Assembly: GCF_020905345.1 (NCBI RefSeq)
Contig: NZ_JAJJMO010000001.1
Coordinates: forward strand, 4,774,001 to 4,838,000
Length of the DNA stretch: 64,000 bases
Origin: Flavobacterium pisciphilum
GTDB lineage: Bacteria > Bacteroidota > Bacteroidia > Flavobacteriales > Flavobacteriaceae
Direction: 5' to 3'
The translations under genes and the position numbers were made by a program. This document shows, one piece after another, positions 62,776-64,000 of the stretch (within the stretch, counting starts at the first letter, position 1; the number at the start of each line of letters is the position of its first letter). Under the pieces are notes generated by a model. The model had not been told where the DNA came from. It searched no databases and worked only from the letters and a program-made list of their open reading frames with translations.

Positions 62776-63858
62776 TTATTTTTTGTAGAAAGGTAATTTT
62801 GCCACTTTAGCAGGAACATCATTTTTTCTAATTCTAATAAAGATATCACTGTCTACAGCACTATTTGCAATAGTAACGTATCCTAAACCAATTCCAACGT
62901 TCATTGATGGAGACATAGTTCCAGAAGTAACAATTCCAATTACATTTCCAGATGCATCTACAATTTCATAACCTTGTCTTGGTACAGCACGTTCCTGCAT
63001 TTCAAAACCAATAAGTTTTTTGGTAACACCAGCTTCTTTTTGCTTTTTAAGGTTTTCAGAGTTAGTAAAATCTTTAGTAAATTTTGTAATCCAACCCAAT
63101 CCAGCTTCAAGTGGAGATGTAGTATCATCAATATCATTTCCGTATAAACAGAAGCCCATTTCTAAACGTAAAGTATCACGAGCCGCTAATCCAATTGGTT
63201 TAATACCAAAAGAGGCACCAGCTTCAAACACCTTATTCCAGATGTGTTCAACCTCATCATTTTTGCAATAAATCTCAAAACCACCAGAACCAGTATAACC
63301 AGTAGCCGAAATAATTACATTTTCAACACCAGCAAAAGTACCAACTTCAAAATGGTAATAAGGAATAGCAGATAAATCTACAGTAGTTAAACTTTGCATC
63401 GCTTCAACCGCTTTAGGACCTTGAATTGCTAATAAAGAGTAATCATCCGATAGGTTTTTCATCTCAGCACCAACATCATTGTGAGAAGAAATCCAATTCC
63501 AATCCTTATCAATATTCGAAGCATTTACAACAAGTAAATACTCTTCCTCTTTCATTTTATAAATAATCAAATCATCTACAATTCCGCCATCATTATTAGG
63601 TAAACAAGAATATTGAGCTCTACCAATAGTTAGTGTAGAAGCATCATTCGAAGTTACTTTCTGAATCAATGCCAAAGCATTTGGACCAGTCAACAAAAAT
63701 TCTCCCATGTGCGAAACGTCAAAAACGCCAACACCAGTACGAACTGTTTCGTGTTCAGCATTTACACCTTCGTATAAAATAGGCATATTATAACCAGCAA
63801 AAGGTAGCATTTTCGCTCCCAAACCCTCATGTATGTGCGTTAGCGCAGTATTTTTCAT
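62776..63858 (-). CDS. gcvT: Glycine cleavage system T protein (aminomethyltransferase)
   Basis: Takes the methylene group from the aminomethyl-lipoyl H protein to tetrahydrofolate, releasing ammonia. The 360-aa product is full length: [11 protein letters not shown] near the N-terminus, [11 protein letters not shown] with the conserved Asp, [12 protein letters not shown] (here [13 protein letters not shown]), [19 protein letters not shown] and [15 protein letters not shown] [21 protein letters not shown] at the end. It has its own consensus promoter. Confidence 0.96.
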   Translation of the reverse strand: MKNTALTHIHEGLGAKMLPFAGYNMPILYEGVNAEHETVRTGVGVFDVSHMGEFLLTGPNALALIQKVTSNDASTLTIGRAQYSCLPNNDGGIVDDLIIYKMKEEEYLLVVNASNIDKDWNWISSHNDVGAEMKNLSDDYSLLAIQGPKAVEAMQSLTTVDLSAIPYYHFEVGTFAGVENVIISATGYTGSGGFEIYCKNDEVEHIWNKVFEAGASFGIKPIGLAARDTLRLEMGFCLYGNDIDDTTSPLEAGLGWITKFTKDFTNSENLKKQKEAGVTKKLIGFEMQERAVPRQGYEIVDASGNVIGIVTSGTMSPSMNVGIGLGYVTIANSAVDSDIFIRIRKNDVPAKVAKLPFYKK

Positions 63859-63883
63859 TGTGTGTGTTTATAAAAGTGAATCG

Positions 63884-63912
63884 CAAATTTATTCAAAAAA
63901 TATTGTAAACAA
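63884..63912 (-). promoter_or_regulatory. Probable gcvT promoter (TTG-N18-TAAATTTG)
   Basis: Minus-strand TTG (63912-63910), 18 bases, then TAAATTTG (63891-63884), 25 bases before the ATG: a full flavobacterial consensus. Beyond it, to 64000, I see nothing recognisable. Confidence 0.65.
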
Positions 63913-64000
63913 GTACTCAAAATTATAAAAGTCGCAAAGATTTGGAGCTATTTCCTGTTATTCGCTATATCTTTATGTTTTTAAAGAAAAAAGATTAGTA

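Overview
The window is an AT-rich, gene-dense chromosomal segment from a member of the Bacteroidota, most likely a Flavobacterium or close relative. The signs are consistent: TANNTTTG-type -7 promoter boxes, very few Shine-Dalgarno sequences before start codons, a fused ccoNO gene, a type IX secretion (T9SS) C-terminal sorting domain, SprB-type repeats, and Bacteroidota-only families. I saw no rRNA, tRNA, CRISPR array, IS element or prophage.

Layout. Bases 1-10.9 kb hold housekeeping genes (dapD, ruvX, mqo, a FUSC transporter, def, mazG), a PAS protein and an LTA-synthase-like sulfatase. Bases 10.9-22 kb form a microaerobic respiration island: a Crp/Fnr-family regulator, the copper ATPase ccoI/fixI, ccoS, fused ccoNO, ccoQ, mono-heme ccoP, ccoG, ccoH, a SafE-like membrane protein and hemN. 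Bases 22-34 kb hold mixed core genes (DoxX, acyl-CoA carboxylase, lpxD, outer membrane phospholipase A, prfB, threonine aldolase, ybaB, oligopeptidase B, a cysteine/cystathionine synthase). Bases 34.1-59.2 kb are one unidirectional accessory locus on the minus strand, about 25 kb, of giant secreted or surface proteins ending in a polymorphic-toxin cassette. Bases 59.5-64 kb return to core genes (yebC, a C-terminal processing protease, gcvT).

Two things stand out. First, a 12-14 bp palindrome (core TGATAnnTRTCA) occurs five times. In every case its centre lies exactly 36.5 bases upstream of the last G of a TANNTTTG-type -7 box. The sites precede the PAS gene, ccoI, ccoS-ccoNOQP and hemN, and one lies in a gene-free gap. 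There the predicted transcript runs about 180 nt into a strong intrinsic terminator and has no plausible ORF, so it is a candidate Fnr-activated small RNA, analogous in logic to enterobacterial FnrS. The adjacent Crp/Fnr regulator is the obvious activator; it keeps three of the four FNR cluster cysteines.

Second, the 34-59 kb locus reads in transcription order as follows: a 1552-aa unknown secreted protein, a fibronectin-III-like protein, two intact and one decayed paralogue ending in a single SprB-like repeat, a 1617-aa SprB-repeat protein with a T9SS sorting tail, an outer-membrane protein, and a 2001-aa toxin. The toxin carries an embedded HExxH peptidase motif and a TNT/NADase-like C-terminus. 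After it come a probable immunity gene, a second secreted deaminase-type toxin and a SUKH-type immunity gene, with overlapping or abutting stops and starts. I infer a surface-presented or secreted interbacterial antagonism system.

A further directly visible feature is the intact programmed +1 frameshift of prfB, including an AGGAGG stimulator in an organism that otherwise hardly uses such sequences.
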